Origin: Oceanicaulis sp. BBD 1991-10 | Lineage (GTDB): Bacteria > Pseudomonadota > Alphaproteobacteria > Caulobacterales > Maricaulaceae | NCBI GenBank assembly: GCA_001657295.1 | Contig: LYSW01000003.1 | Coordinates: forward strand, 1-64,000 | Length of the DNA stretch: 64,000 bases | Direction: 5' to 3' | Shown here: one piece after another, positions 1 through 8,675 of the stretch | Layout: every line of letters begins with the position of its first letter | Numbering within the stretch: the first letter of the stretch is position 1 | Program-made: the position numbers and the translations under genes | Notes under the pieces: model-generated | Database searches by the model: none | Told to the model about the DNA's origin: nothing | What the model saw: only the letters and a program-made list of their open reading frames with translations

Positions 1-30
1 GCCACTCCCCCCGCAAGCAGGGGGAGACAC
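1..30. repeat. Palindromic intergenic repeat at window edge
   Basis: An inverted repeat with arms at 5-11 (CTCCCCC) and 20-26 (GGGGGAG) surrounds the loop CGCAAGCA. The same core, with slightly shorter arms, occurs at 31755-31776. It therefore looks like a dispersed REP-like palindrome. It may be cut by the window edge. No gene is seen in 1-97. Confidence 0.5.
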
Positions 31-97
31 CCAAGGAGTCTAGCCAACACCGCGCACGCAGGTGATAAACGCGCGATTTCAGAACGGGGCCGAACTC

Positions 98-967
98 ATG
101 CCGCAACCCACAGCTTTCATCCTCCACGGCGGCGCCGGCGTGCTCGCCGAGCGCTCCTATGATCGCGAAGAAGCGCATATGGCGGAATTGGCCGAAACCG
201 CCCGCGCCTCGCTCAGCGCCGGCGCCAGCGCGCTGGACGTGGTGTGCGCAGCGGTGCGAAGCCTTGAGACCTCCGGCCTATACGTCGCCGGCAAGGGCGC
301 CTCGCCGAACCAGGCCGGCCGCTATGAGCTCGACGCCTCGGTGATGGACGGGCCCTCGCGCAAGGCCGGCGCGGTTGCGACGCTGGAGGGCTTCATCTCG
401 CCGGTCGATGCGGCGCGCGCCGTCATGGAACACACGCCCCATGTGCTGCTGGCGGGCGCGGGCGCCGCGCGGTTCGCCCTGGAGCAAGGCCTCAAACAGG
501 TCAGCGACGCGCCGAGCTATTACACGCCGGCCGCAGCGCCCGATGATCGCGCCATCCCGACCGGCACCGTCGGCGCGGTGGCGCTGGACGCGAACGGGCG
601 GCTGGCGGCGGCGACCTCCACCGGCGGCACGTTGAACAAGGTCTGGGGCCGCGTCGGCGACACCCCGATCATCGGCTCCGGCACCTGGGCGGACGAACGC
701 GCGGCGGTGAGCTGCACGGGCCAGGGCGAGTATTTCATGCGCGCCAATGCCGCCGCCGACGTCTCCGCCCGCGTGCGCTATCACGGTCAGAGCCTGGCCC
801 ATGCGGTGAAGGGCGCGCTGGACGATGTCGCGCATCTGGGCGGGGAAGGCGGCATCATCGCCGTCGACGCCTCAGGCGCCGTGTCCGCGCAGTTCAATTC
901 CCCGGGCATGAAGCGCGCCCTGGTCCACCCCGACGGCCTGATCGAAGTGGCGGTCAAACAGGCCTGA
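98..967 (+). CDS. Isoaspartyl peptidase / L-asparaginase (Ntn-hydrolase)
   Basis: A plant-type asparaginase/isoaspartyl dipeptidase of 289 aa. The family is made as a precursor that cleaves itself to expose a threonine nucleophile, and it hydrolyses beta-aspartyl peptides or asparagine. The N-terminus carries the LHGGAG motif, and the nucleophile is Thr157 in TGTVGAV, followed by the expected AATSTGG segment. I chose the ATG at 98 rather than the GTG at 62, because FILHGGAG then begins near residue 6, as in relatives. It stands alone and reads rightward, opposite to the ptsN block. The family call is firm; the preferred substrate cannot be read from the sequence. Confidence 0.88.
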   Translation: MPQPTAFILHGGAGVLAERSYDREEAHMAELAETARASLSAGASALDVVCAAVRSLETSGLYVAGKGASPNQAGRYELDASVMDGPSRKAGAVATLEGFISPVDAARAVMEHTPHVLLAGAGAARFALEQGLKQVSDAPSYYTPAAAPDDRAIPTGTVGAVALDANGRLAAATSTGGTLNKVWGRVGDTPIIGSGTWADERAAVSCTGQGEYFMRANAAADVSARVRYHGQSLAHAVKGALDDVAHLGGEGGIIAVDASGAVSAQFNSPGMKRALVHPDGLIEVAVKQA

Positions 968-1058
968 CGCCGCCAACCGCCGTCTCCGGTCCTTATGGAT
1001 AACGCGATTTTCACCCTGTCCGGTGTTCTCTGAGGTCAGAACAAGCCTTCAGGGTGGG

Positions 1059-1805
1059 ATGAAAGCGATGACCTTTAAATCTGTGATGGGCGGAATCTGC
1101 GCCTGGCTCTTCGGCGCGATGGCGTCTACGGCGATGGCGCAAAATGTCGGCGGCGTCTTCGGCCCGGCGGTGAATGCGGACGACCGGCAATTGGAATTCC
1201 GGCTCGGCATGGCGCCCGACGCCAATGACGACTGGGGCGCGGTGGCGCGCCTTCACTATCAGCATGCGCTCAACGACACGGTTCGCTTGCGCGGGGTCGT
1301 GCAATACGCCGACCCGGCCAATGGCGACCTGGAGCTCAAGCATTTCCAGGTCGAACTGCTATGGCAGACCGTCGAGCGCACCGAAAGCGGCTATGTCTCC
1401 GGCATTCGCTTCGACGCGCGCCTGAGCGAAGGTGATGACGGCGCCAGCAAGCTGGGCGCGAACTGGATCCATGATCTCAATTTCGGCGAGGGCTGGCGCG
1501 CGCGCGGCATCATTCTGGCCAATATCGATGTCGGCGCCCGGTCTCGCGACGGCGTCAATCTGGGCCTCCGCTCCAGCCTGACGCGGCGTCTGGACAACGG
1601 CCTGCGGGTCGGCGTCGAGCAGTTTTCAAATCTGGGCAATAGCGACGCGGGTTTCGGGCGCTTTGACGAGCAGCGGCACTCCGTCGGCCCGATGATCGCC
1701 GGATCGGTGAGCGATGAGTGGGGCTGGTATGCCGGCCTTCAGCTGGGCGTGTCAGAGCGCGCCAACGATCATGACTGGCAGATTCGTCTGACCCGTCGCT
1801 ACTAG
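1059..1805 (+). CDS. Exported outer-membrane barrel-like protein
   Basis: A 248-aa protein with a signal peptide: a basic start, a hydrophobic stretch at residues 9-23 and a cleavage site after AMA (residue 27). The mature part alternates polar and hydrophobic residues, with frequent strand-turn patterns, and ends in RLTRRY. A C-terminal aromatic residue is typical of proteins inserted by the Bam complex. I therefore infer an outer-membrane beta-barrel, but recognise no named family. The start could also be the ATG at 1068; both lie just after AGGGTGGG. It is convergent with ptsN, with only about 10 bp between the stops. Confidence 0.6.
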   Translation: MKAMTFKSVMGGICAWLFGAMASTAMAQNVGGVFGPAVNADDRQLEFRLGMAPDANDDWGAVARLHYQHALNDTVRLRGVVQYADPANGDLELKHFQVELLWQTVERTESGYVSGIRFDARLSEGDDGASKLGANWIHDLNFGEGWRARGIILANIDVGARSRDGVNLGLRSSLTRRLDNGLRVGVEQFSNLGNSDAGFGRFDEQRHSVGPMIAGSVSDEWGWYAGLQLGVSERANDHDWQIRLTRRY

Positions 1806-1814
1806 GCCGCCGCC

Positions 1815-2279
1815 CTAAGCCGCGGTCGCGGCTTCTGCGCTGAACAGGATATGCGTCATGGCCTGTGCGTCCGGAGCGGCGCGCAGGCTGCGGCGGATAT
1901 CCTCACGGCGAAACAGACGCGACACCTGCGCCAGCGCCTTGAGATGTTCCGCGCCGGCGTCTTCCGGTGCAAGCAGAAGGAAGATCAGGTCCGCGGGACG
2001 GCCGTCGACCGCGTCAAAATCCACCGGCTGCTTCAAACGGCCGAACACGCCGCAGACTTGATCGACAAGAGGGGTCCGCGCGTGCGGGATCGCCACGCCA
2101 TGGCCCACGCCGGTGGAGCCGAGCTTTTCACGCTCCACCACAGCGTCAAGCACGGGCCTTGCGGGAATGTCCAGGCTGCGCTGCGCCAGATCGGCCAGCG
2201 CTTGCAGCGCCTGTTTGCGGGTCGTCGCAGCCAGATCAGCCGCAACTCCCCCGGACGGAATCAGGTTCGATAAAGGCAT
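1815..2279 (-). CDS. ptsN: PTS IIA-like nitrogen-regulatory protein PtsN (EIIA-Ntr)
   Basis: A 154-aa EIIA domain of the PTS-Ntr phosphorelay, which tunes nitrogen, potassium and stress responses rather than transporting sugar. The phosphorylated histidine is His66 in VAIPHAR, preceded by the conserved STGVGHG. It is the last gene of the leftward lptC-lptA-lptB-rpoN-hpf-ptsN run, the usual proteobacterial position, 77 bp after hpf. Its length is normal for the family and no defect is visible. Confidence 0.93.
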   Translation of the reverse strand: MPLSNLIPSGGVAADLAATTRKQALQALADLAQRSLDIPARPVLDAVVEREKLGSTGVGHGVAIPHARTPLVDQVCGVFGRLKQPVDFDAVDGRPADLIFLLLAPEDAGAEHLKALAQVSRLFRREDIRRSLRAAPDAQAMTHILFSAEAATAA

Positions 2280-2356
2280 GTCTCAATACATTGTCGGCGC
2301 GCCATCAAGGCGCAGGCACGGCGAGGCGGCGCAGCCGCCCCGCAGCTCCCTCCGGC

Positions 2357-2960
2357 TTAGCCGACGGAAACTTTCGCGCTCCCTTTAGCGCTTCGCGCCG
2401 GATCAATCCAGCCCACATGACCATCTGGCCGTCGATAAACGATGTTGAGCGCGTCATTGGCCGCGTTCTTGAACATCAGAAACGGGGCGTCGGCGAGGTC
2501 CATTTCCAGGACCGCCATGGAAACCGTCAATGTTTTCAATTCGGCCAGCTGTTCCGCGATGATGACCGGTTCATCCCCGCCTTCCGCGCCGCCGTCCTCA
2601 TCATCCGTCCTGATCCCGGTTTTCCGATTTCAGCACCATGACCGGCAGATCCGCCTTGTTGTCGGCGTGATGGTCCTTGAGTCGGCGCTTATAGCGGCGC
2701 AGCCGCTTTTCCAGATGCACCGCCGCGTCCTCGGCCGCGCCATGGGCCTCGCCGCCTTCGCCGGAGGCCTGAAGAAAGGCGCCGGAAGGCAGGTGGAGCG
2801 AGATATCGACCTTGAACCCAAATCCTTCCTTGGACGCCACGACGAAGGCTTCGGCCGGTCGACTGAAATATTTCGACGCCGCTTCGCTGATCCGTGTGTC
2901 GATCCGCTCGCGCAGAGCCGGCGAGACATCGATGCCCTTGGAAACGAATTGGATGTGCAT
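2357..2960 (-). pseudogene. hpf: hpf, ribosome hibernation promoting factor, split by a 1-nt frameshift
   Basis: The N-terminal S30AE domain starts at the ATG at 2960 (MHIQFVSKG, behind AAGGGAG) and runs to a TGA at 2601-2603 after NRDQDG. The frame one base further on continues without a stop through an acidic linker (DDEDGGAEGG) into a complete C-terminal dimerisation domain (FLMFKNA..NIVYRRPDGHVGWIDP), ending at 2357. Removing one base near 2603-2606 gives a 200-aa long-form HPF, the usual alphaproteobacterial type that dimerises and silences 70S ribosomes. As written, translation gives only a short form of about 119 aa. This could be a sequencing error, a real mutation or a recoding site. 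It lies between rpoN and ptsN, as expected. Confidence 0.85.
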
Positions 2961-3147
2961 GGGAGCTCCCTTGGCCTTTGCCGTATTGGCGCGGCGCGCA
3001 CGGGAGGACAGCCCAACCCGCGCCAGCCGCGCGGCCCGCAATCCACAATCGGTCACGGGAGTTCACGGTACGGGCGGGAGGGTTCAGGCGTCAATCATGC
3101 AGCGCGGCAAGGGTGAAGGCGAAGTGAGCGGACGCCGCGCGCCGCGC

Positions 3148-4653
3148 CTAGCCCATGCCCTTCATGATGCGGCGGCGTTGAACCGAGGAGGGGATATTCA
3201 TCGCCTCGCGGTATTTCGCCACAGTGCGGCGTGCGATGTCGACGCCGTCTGCGTGCAGCCGGTCCACGATCTTGTCGTCGCTCATCACCTCATCGAGCGT
3301 TTCGCCGTCAATCATCGCCTTGATTCGAAAGCGCACGGCCTCGGCCGAATAGGCTTCGCCGCCGTCCGAGGAGGCGATGGCGGAGGTGAAGAAATATTTC
3401 AATTCGAAGATGCCGCGCGGCGTGGCGACATATTTATTCGAGGTCACCCGGCTGACGGTGCTTTCGTGAAGGCCCACCGCATCGGCGACGGTCTTAAGGT
3501 TCAGCGGACGCAGCCAGGCGACGCCGCGGGCGAAAAAGGCGTCCTGCTGGCGCACGATTTCGCTGGCGACCTTCAAGATGGTGCGCGCGCGCTGATCGAG
3601 GCTTTTCACCAGCCAGCTGGCGTTCTGCGCACATTCGGTGATGAAGACTTTTTCTTCATCCGAACGCGCCGCTTTGGATATCTGAGCCGCATAGCGGTTA
3701 TTCATCAGCACGCGCGGCAGGGTGTCGGTGTTGAGCTCGACCGCCCAGCTGCCGTCCGGGCGCTCTTTGACCACCACATCCGGCTCGACGCTGCGGGTAT
3801 TGTCCGCGCCAAAGCCCAGGCCTGGCTTGGGCGTGAGCCGCTTGAGCTCCTCAATCATGTCGGCCAGGTCATCGGCGTCGACTTCGCAGGCCGCTTTCAG
3901 GCCCGCATAATCATGCTTGGCGAGCAAGGGCAGATTGTCGATCAGCGCCGCCATGGCCGGATCAAGACGGTCCCGGTCCTTCAATTGCAGCGCCAGACAG
4001 TCCTGGAGCGAGCGCGCCATCACGCCGGCCGGCTCAAAGCCTTGAACGCAGGCCAGCATGGCTTCCACTTCCGAGCGGGTGACGCCGAGGCGCTGCGCCG
4101 TCTCAATCAGATCGGCGCGGAAATAGCCGTCCTCGTCCGCGAGATCGATCAGGTGGGCCGCGATCATCCGGTCCGCCGCCTGCAGGCTCAACTCGGCCAG
4201 CTGGTCGTGGAGATGCTCACGCAGCGTCTTGTCGCGCGTGGCGTTGGCGGCGGCGTCGAACTCTTCGCTGTCGAAGGAAGACCGACCGCCGGTCCCGGCC
4301 CGCGACCAGTCCACCGAGCCGGTGTTGGTCTCCGCTCCCGCCATATCCGCCTTGGAGTCCGAATACATCGTCTCGCTGTCGGCGTCGATCGCGTCCTCCG
4401 CCTTGCCCGGCGCGTCGAAGCTGAGTTCGTCGGACTGAGCCGATGCAGCCTCCGCCGGCTCGGCGCGGTCCGCCTCGCCCGGCTCGGATCGCTCGTCGCG
4501 CTCCAGCAGCGGATTGCGCTCCAGCTCTTCTTCAACGAATTCGGTCAATTCCATATTGTTGAGCTGCAGCAGCTTGATCGCCTGCTGCAGCTGGGGGGTC
4601 ATGACGAGCCCCTGGCCTTGACGCGCCTCGAGTTTCTGACCGAGTCCCGCCAT
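3148..4653 (-). CDS. rpoN: RNA polymerase sigma-54 factor RpoN
   Basis: A 501-aa sigma-54. The N-terminal region I is glutamine/leucine-rich (LVMTPQLQQAIKLLQLNN), an acidic region II follows (roughly residues 55-120), and the C-terminus holds the core-binding and DNA-binding parts. The RpoN box ARRTVAKYRE recognises the -24 element. The ATG at 4653 is preferred over the GTG at 4659 because AGGAG, which overlaps the lptB stop, lies 5 nt upstream of it. Translation is probably coupled to lptB. Bacterial enhancer-binding proteins for it are not in this window. Confidence 0.95.
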   Translation of the reverse strand: MAGLGQKLEARQGQGLVMTPQLQQAIKLLQLNNMELTEFVEEELERNPLLERDERSEPGEADRAEPAEAASAQSDELSFDAPGKAEDAIDADSETMYSDSKADMAGAETNTGSVDWSRAGTGGRSSFDSEEFDAAANATRDKTLREHLHDQLAELSLQAADRMIAAHLIDLADEDGYFRADLIETAQRLGVTRSEVEAMLACVQGFEPAGVMARSLQDCLALQLKDRDRLDPAMAALIDNLPLLAKHDYAGLKAACEVDADDLADMIEELKRLTPKPGLGFGADNTRSVEPDVVVKERPDGSWAVELNTDTLPRVLMNNRYAAQISKAARSDEEKVFITECAQNASWLVKSLDQRARTILKVASEIVRQQDAFFARGVAWLRPLNLKTVADAVGLHESTVSRVTSNKYVATPRGIFELKYFFTSAIASSDGGEAYSAEAVRFRIKAMIDGETLDEVMSDDKIVDRLHADGVDIARRTVAKYREAMNIPSSVQRRRIMKGMG

Positions 4654-4661
4654 TCCCACTC

Positions 4662-5429
4662 CTAGTTGAACCGCTCGCCGAGATAATATCGGCGCACATT
4701 CTCGTCGCCGCGCACCGCGTCCGGCGAGCCTTCGAACAATACTTCGCCGTCATGGATGATCGTCGCGCGGTCGCAGATCTCCAGCGTCTCGCGGACATTA
4801 TGATCGGTGATCAAAATGCCGATCCCGCGCCCTTTGAGATAATTGATCAGGTCGCGAATATCGGCGATCGCCAACGGATCGATGCCCGCGAAGGGCTCGT
4901 CCAGCAACATGAAGCTGGGCTGGGTGGCCAGCGCCCGGGCGATTTCCGCGCGGCGGCGCTCACCGCCCGACAGCGCCATGGCCGGACTGTCTTTGAGATG
5001 GTCGATATGGAGCTCCTCCAGGAGCTCGTCGACCAGCGCCGCCCGGCGCTTTTTATTGGGTTCGACGATCTCGGCGACCGCCGCGACATTATCGTGAACG
5101 GTCAGCCCTCTGAAGATCGAGGCTTCCTGCGGCAAATACCCAATGCCCAGCCTGGCGCGCTGGTACATGGGAAAGCCGGTGATGTCCTCGCCGTCGAGCA
5201 TAATCCGTCCATGGTCGGCCTTGATCAGGCCGGTGATCATATAAAAACAGGTCGTCTTGCCCGCCCCGTTCGGCCCCAAAAGCCCCGCCACTTCGCCCCG
5301 TTTCAGGCCGAGCGAGACATTCTTCACCACGGTGCGCCGGCCGTAGGATTTGGCGAGGTTTTCAACCTGGACGCCATCGCCTTGACTGACCGGCATGGGC
5401 TCGGACGCCCTGATCGCCGCTTCGGCCAT
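4662..5429 (-). CDS. lptB: LPS export ABC transporter ATPase LptB
   Basis: The 255-aa cytoplasmic ATPase of the LptB2FGC complex, which extracts lipopolysaccharide from the inner membrane. It shows Walker A GPNGAGKTT, the signature LSGGERRRAEIARAL, Walker B FMLLDEPFAGIDP and the H-loop in ITDHNVRETL. The start at 5429 has AGGAG 6 nt upstream; the longer GTG reading from 5444 would use that site as coding sequence. It lies between lptA and rpoN, the standard arrangement. LptF and LptG are encoded elsewhere. Confidence 0.96.
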   Translation of the reverse strand: MAEAAIRASEPMPVSQGDGVQVENLAKSYGRRTVVKNVSLGLKRGEVAGLLGPNGAGKTTCFYMITGLIKADHGRIMLDGEDITGFPMYQRARLGIGYLPQEASIFRGLTVHDNVAAVAEIVEPNKKRRAALVDELLEELHIDHLKDSPAMALSGGERRRAEIARALATQPSFMLLDEPFAGIDPLAIADIRDLINYLKGRGIGILITDHNVRETLEICDRATIIHDGEVLFEGSPDAVRGDENVRRYYLGERFN

Positions 5430-5483
5430 GATTAACTCCTGCACACCTAAAAATGTGTGAAGCGATAGTGGGATTTAGCCGCT

Positions 5484-6047
5484 TCAGCCGGGAAAGGGAC
5501 GCGGGCCGCGCCCGGGAATGACGGGGGGCGGACAATCGCGCGGCTGCGCGGCTTCGCCTTCAGGTTCATCGAAGAAGAGCGAGCGCACACGGCCATCTTC
5601 GCCTTCGCCGTCGCCGCCGCTGAGCCGGGCCGAGCCGCCGTTGAGATCGGCCGTGAGCCGTTCGCCGGTCGAGACGTTGCAGCCTTGCGTGAGGACGACG
5701 GACCCGGTCAGCTCGATCTGCTCGGTCACCAGATCGTAGACGCCGCGATCCCCGCGCGCGATCTCCGTCGGCGTGATGTAATACACCTCTCCGAACGCGA
5801 CGATGCGCTGCAAGTCGCGGCCGCCGCCTTCGGACCGGTCGAAAAAGGCCTCGATTCGGTCAGCGCGCAGGCGCGTATCGCCTCGAACCACATTGACGTC
5901 GCCGGTGTACACAAGACGGCCCTCGGCGTCGAAGACTTCACCGTCGTCCGCGCTGATGTCGAGCGGACCTTGACCGGGCGCGGGCTGAGCCGCAGCGAGC
6001 CCGCCCAGCGCCAGGGCCGCCGCGGCGGCGAGCAGAATGCAGGTCAT
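5484..6047 (-). CDS. lptA: Periplasmic LPS transport protein LptA
   Basis: A 187-aa OstA/LptA-family protein that forms the periplasmic bridge carrying LPS from LptC to LptD. A signal peptide covers residues 1-20 (ending LAAAQ). The OstA fold follows, with its hallmark ISADDGEVFDAEGRLVYTGDV, then TRLRADRIEAFF. The start overlaps the lptC stop by 4 nt (ATGA), so the two are translationally coupled. The C-terminal 35 residues are proline-rich and outside the conserved domain. Confidence 0.9.
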   Translation of the reverse strand: MTCILLAAAAALALGGLAAAQPAPGQGPLDISADDGEVFDAEGRLVYTGDVNVVRGDTRLRADRIEAFFDRSEGGGRDLQRIVAFGEVYYITPTEIARGDRGVYDLVTEQIELTGSVVLTQGCNVSTGERLTADLNGGSARLSGGDGEGEDGRVRSLFFDEPEGEAAQPRDCPPPVIPGRGPRPFPG

Positions 6048-6709
6048 GGCTGGCTCTCCTCACGCTCATCCATATTGAACCGGGTGCGCACATCGCCGGA
6101 CAGGACGATATGGCGGCCCTCATCATACACTTCAAACCGGTCTGCGCGCACCGCCCCCCAGGGCGCGGCCCCGAAAACCGGCACATCGCCGCTGATTTCA
6201 CCATCGCGAAGGCGGATCATCGCGGCCTCGGTCCGGAAGGAATAACCGGAGCGCGTGGTCAGCCGAACCTCGCCGCTCAGCTGCAGGGCCTGGGCGGCGT
6301 CGTCGAACACGCCCGTTTCAGCCAGGACCTGAGAGGCGTCTCCGGCTTCGACCAGGAAATAGTCAAGCGCCGGGCTTTCCAGGTCGGCGATCCCGGAGAG
6401 TCCGCCTTCGCGCCGGACCGCGCTGATCGCGGTCACCGTAAACGGCGCGCCCGTCTCATCTCGCCCGACAAAGCGCGGATTGACGATGCGCTGGGCGCCG
6501 GCCGCCGGCGCGAAGCCCGGCTCGTTTCCGCCCGCCAGGCTTTGCATCACGAGCTGGACGACGGCGTTGGCGATGGCGATGGCGATCAGGGTCAAAAGGA
6601 CCACGCGCAGCGCCTGCACCACCCGGCTGCGTCGCCGCGCGGCGGCGAGCGACCGGGAACGCCGAGCGCCGAGCCCGGTTCCTGCCGTCTCAAACGTCGC
6701 CGCGGTCAT
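6044..6709 (-). CDS. lptC: LPS export protein LptC
   Basis: A 221-aa single-pass inner-membrane protein. A basic N-terminus (ARRSRSLAAARRRSR) leads to a transmembrane helix at about residues 34-53 and a periplasmic LptC domain (VNPRFVGRDETGAPFTVTA, then strands up to the end). It receives LPS from LptB2FG and passes it to LptA, whose gene overlaps its stop. Sequence conservation in LptC is low, so the call rests partly on position between rnd and lptA. Confidence 0.88.
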   Translation of the reverse strand: MTAATFETAGTGLGARRSRSLAAARRRSRVVQALRVVLLTLIAIAIANAVVQLVMQSLAGGNEPGFAPAAGAQRIVNPRFVGRDETGAPFTVTAISAVRREGGLSGIADLESPALDYFLVEAGDASQVLAETGVFDDAAQALQLSGEVRLTTRSGYSFRTEAAMIRLRDGEISGDVPVFGAAPWGAVRADRFEVYDEGRHIVLSGDVRTRFNMDEREESQP

Positions 6710-6730
6710 GCATCAGCTCCGGTCCATGGC

Positions 6731-7345
6731 TCAGGCGTGCGCGAAAATGTCGTTATCCGGCCAACCGGCCAGATCCAGCCGCGCGCGCATGGGCAGAAAA
6801 TCAAAGCAGGCTTGGGCCATTTCAAGGCGATTTTCGCGCTGCAGCATGGTTTTCAGTCCGTCCCGGATCGCGTGCAGGTGCAAGACGTCGGACGCGGCGT
6901 AGGCCAGCTGGGCCTCGCTGAGGTCCTTCGCCGCCCAATCCGAGCTTTGCTGCTGCTTGGACAGCTCCACGCCGGCGATCTCGCGCGCGACATCTTTCAG
7001 GCCATGCCGGTCGGTATAGGTGCGCGTGAGTTTCGATGCGATCTTCGTGCAGAAGACCGGCGTCATGGTGACGCCGAGATCGCGCTCGACCACCGCCAGA
7101 TCGAAACGTGCGAAATGCAGGATTTTCTCGACGCCGGCATCGGCGAGCAGACGCTTGAGATTGGGACAATCATAATGCGACCGGTCCGGCTGGACGATGT
7201 GCGCGTCGCCGTCGCCGGCAGACAGCTGGACGAGGCAGAGCCTGTCGCGCACCAGGGACAGGCCCTGGGTTTCGGTGTCGACGGCCACGGCCGCGCCCAG
7301 ATCAAGATCTGCGGGAAGGTCCCCGCGATGAAGATGTATCGCCAT
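6731..7345 (-). CDS. rnd: Ribonuclease D-like 3'-5' exonuclease (short form)
   Basis: A 204-aa DEDD-superfamily exonuclease. It carries ExoI (VAVDTETQGL, Asp23 and Glu25), ExoII (LHFARFDLAVV) and ExoIII (YAASDVLHLH, with Tyr and Asp, the DEDDy type). It has only the exonuclease domain and lacks the HRDC domains of full-length RNase D, as is common for the alphaproteobacterial copy beside lptC. The likely role is trimming the 3' ends of stable RNAs. It starts the leftward run; the stop is 21 nt upstream of lptC. Confidence 0.88.
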   Translation of the reverse strand: MAIHLHRGDLPADLDLGAAVAVDTETQGLSLVRDRLCLVQLSAGDGDAHIVQPDRSHYDCPNLKRLLADAGVEKILHFARFDLAVVERDLGVTMTPVFCTKIASKLTRTYTDRHGLKDVAREIAGVELSKQQQSSDWAAKDLSEAQLAYAASDVLHLHAIRDGLKTMLQRENRLEMAQACFDFLPMRARLDLAGWPDNDIFAHA

Positions 7346-7529
7346 GAATTGCAGTCAGCGCTAACGCCGCCTTAACCTGAAAAACACACCACCGTATCAG
7401 GCTTTATCCAGCTTCGGTCAACGCCTCGGCGCCACAGGCGCATCAGCCCCACTGCCATTAAGGCTTTATGCGTGCATCGCGATGCGTAATAGCGCCGGAT
7501 ACACGCCCCGCGACAATCGAATATGCGCC

Positions 7530-7916
7530 ATGGACCGCCCCGCAAATCCCCAGTCCCGCGTTGACATCACCATTGAGGCCGGCCGGTCGCTGGTGCTGGT
7601 CCGATTCGAGGGGCTGATCACGGCCGACGATCTTGAGAAGGCTCATGAGACGCTCAGCGCCCGCCTTGACGGCAAGCTGCCGGCCGGTCTGGTGCTCGAC
7701 GCGCGCGAATCGCGGCCCGATTACACGCCCGGACAATTGCTGGCGGCCCTGGAAGCCTGTCTGGAGCAAGCTTCGCCGCAACGCTGCGCCTTCGTCAGCA
7801 ACGCATTGCGCGAAGACACCGTCACCCTGATTGAAACCGCCTGCGTGCCCTATGCCGTGCGCGTGCGCGGATTTGAGGAGATTGACGCGGCGAGGGACTG
7901 GGCGGCCGGCCGCTAG
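7530..7916 (+). CDS. Small STAS-like hypothetical protein
   Basis: A 128-aa cytoplasmic protein with no signal peptide or membrane segment. The pattern of an N-terminal strand pair (VDITIEAGRSLVLVRFEG), then LITADDLEKAHETL and GLVLDARES, resembles a STAS/SpoIIAA-like alpha-beta fold. I recognise no specific family, so function is not assigned. The ATG at 7530 is favoured over the ATG at 7482, which would add 16 residues of non-conserved look. Its stop overlaps the stop of the convergent phosphatase gene by 4 nt. Confidence 0.6.
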   Translation: MDRPANPQSRVDITIEAGRSLVLVRFEGLITADDLEKAHETLSARLDGKLPAGLVLDARESRPDYTPGQLLAALEACLEQASPQRCAFVSNALREDTVTLIETACVPYAVRVRGFEEIDAARDWAAGR

Positions 7917-8644
7917 CCCCAGGGCGGCGCGATTGATCCGGCCGTCAAACCCGGGGCGGACAATATCTCGCTCAGCGCGCCGTCCACAAAAACGCCCGCG
8001 CTCAACACGCCGCCATAAACCGCGCCGGTGTCCAGGCCGGTGCGATGCGTGTTCCGGATCGGGCGCGGCCTTGGCGTGTGGCCATGGACCACGTGCAGGC
8101 CTTCAACCCATTTCCGGTCGTCATCGGGCGCCAGGCGCTGCCAGAGCAGAATCTCCGTGCGCTGGTCTGCGAGAGGCGCCTCGGCCGTCACGCCCGCATG
8201 CACGAAGAGCAGCGCGTCTGTTCGATCCAGATAATGAACCGGGCGGCCGTCGAAGAGCCGATTGAGAAATGCGACATGCAGCGGCGAGATCCGGCTCGCA
8301 TCCACACCGTCCTCGTCGTCCAGGCCATAGCTGCGCAGCGCCGTCTCAGCGCCGTTGCGCCGCCAGCGCGCCCAGGCGTCATAGCCCGCGTCCTGGCCGG
8401 TCAGCGCGGCCCACATCATCTGCTCATGATTGCCCGGCAGCACCACATGGCCTGCGGCCTCCAATGCGATGGCGCGGTCCAGCACCCCGGCGCTGTCCGG
8501 GCCGCGATCGACATAATCGCCCAGGAGGACGATTTTGAAGTCGCGACCGCCATGCACGGATTGAGCGTGCGCCGCGACCTGGTCCAGCAAGGCGTCCAGC
8601 GCGGCCGAGCAACCGTGAATATCTGCGATGGCGTAGTAGAGCAT
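7913..8644 (-). CDS. Serine/threonine protein phosphatase (PPP metallophosphoesterase)
   Basis: A 243-aa calcineurin-like phosphoesterase. The three metal-site motifs are present in order: ADIHG (Asp8, His10), GDYVDRG and PGNHEQM, with a later VHGHTP histidine. This set marks the PPP family, which includes ApaH/PrpA-like enzymes; the natural substrate is unknown. The start MLYYAIADIHG at 8644 puts the first motif at the very N-terminus as usual; the upstream in-frame extension to 8695 runs into the ABC-F stop and is not needed. It probably shares a transcript with the ABC-F gene, 31 bp upstream. Confidence 0.85.
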   Translation of the reverse strand: MLYYAIADIHGCSAALDALLDQVAAHAQSVHGGRDFKIVLLGDYVDRGPDSAGVLDRAIALEAAGHVVLPGNHEQMMWAALTGQDAGYDAWARWRRNGAETALRSYGLDDEDGVDASRISPLHVAFLNRLFDGRPVHYLDRTDALLFVHAGVTAEAPLADQRTEILLWQRLAPDDDRKWVEGLHVVHGHTPRPRPIRNTHRTGLDTGAVYGGVLSAGVFVDGALSEILSAPGLTAGSIAPPWG

Positions 8645-8675
8645 GACTTTCAGATCGGCCGCGCGGGCGCCGCGA

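Noticed and set aside
2357-2539. A separate 60-aa gene downstream of hpf
   Set aside because: Its sequence is the C-terminal domain of HPF and the frame extends upstream to the N-terminal part; it is not an independent gene.
2812-4665. A 617-aa open frame on the plus strand across hpf and rpoN
   Set aside because: It is the antisense of rpoN and hpf, has no family motif, and arises from the high GC content that keeps reverse frames open.
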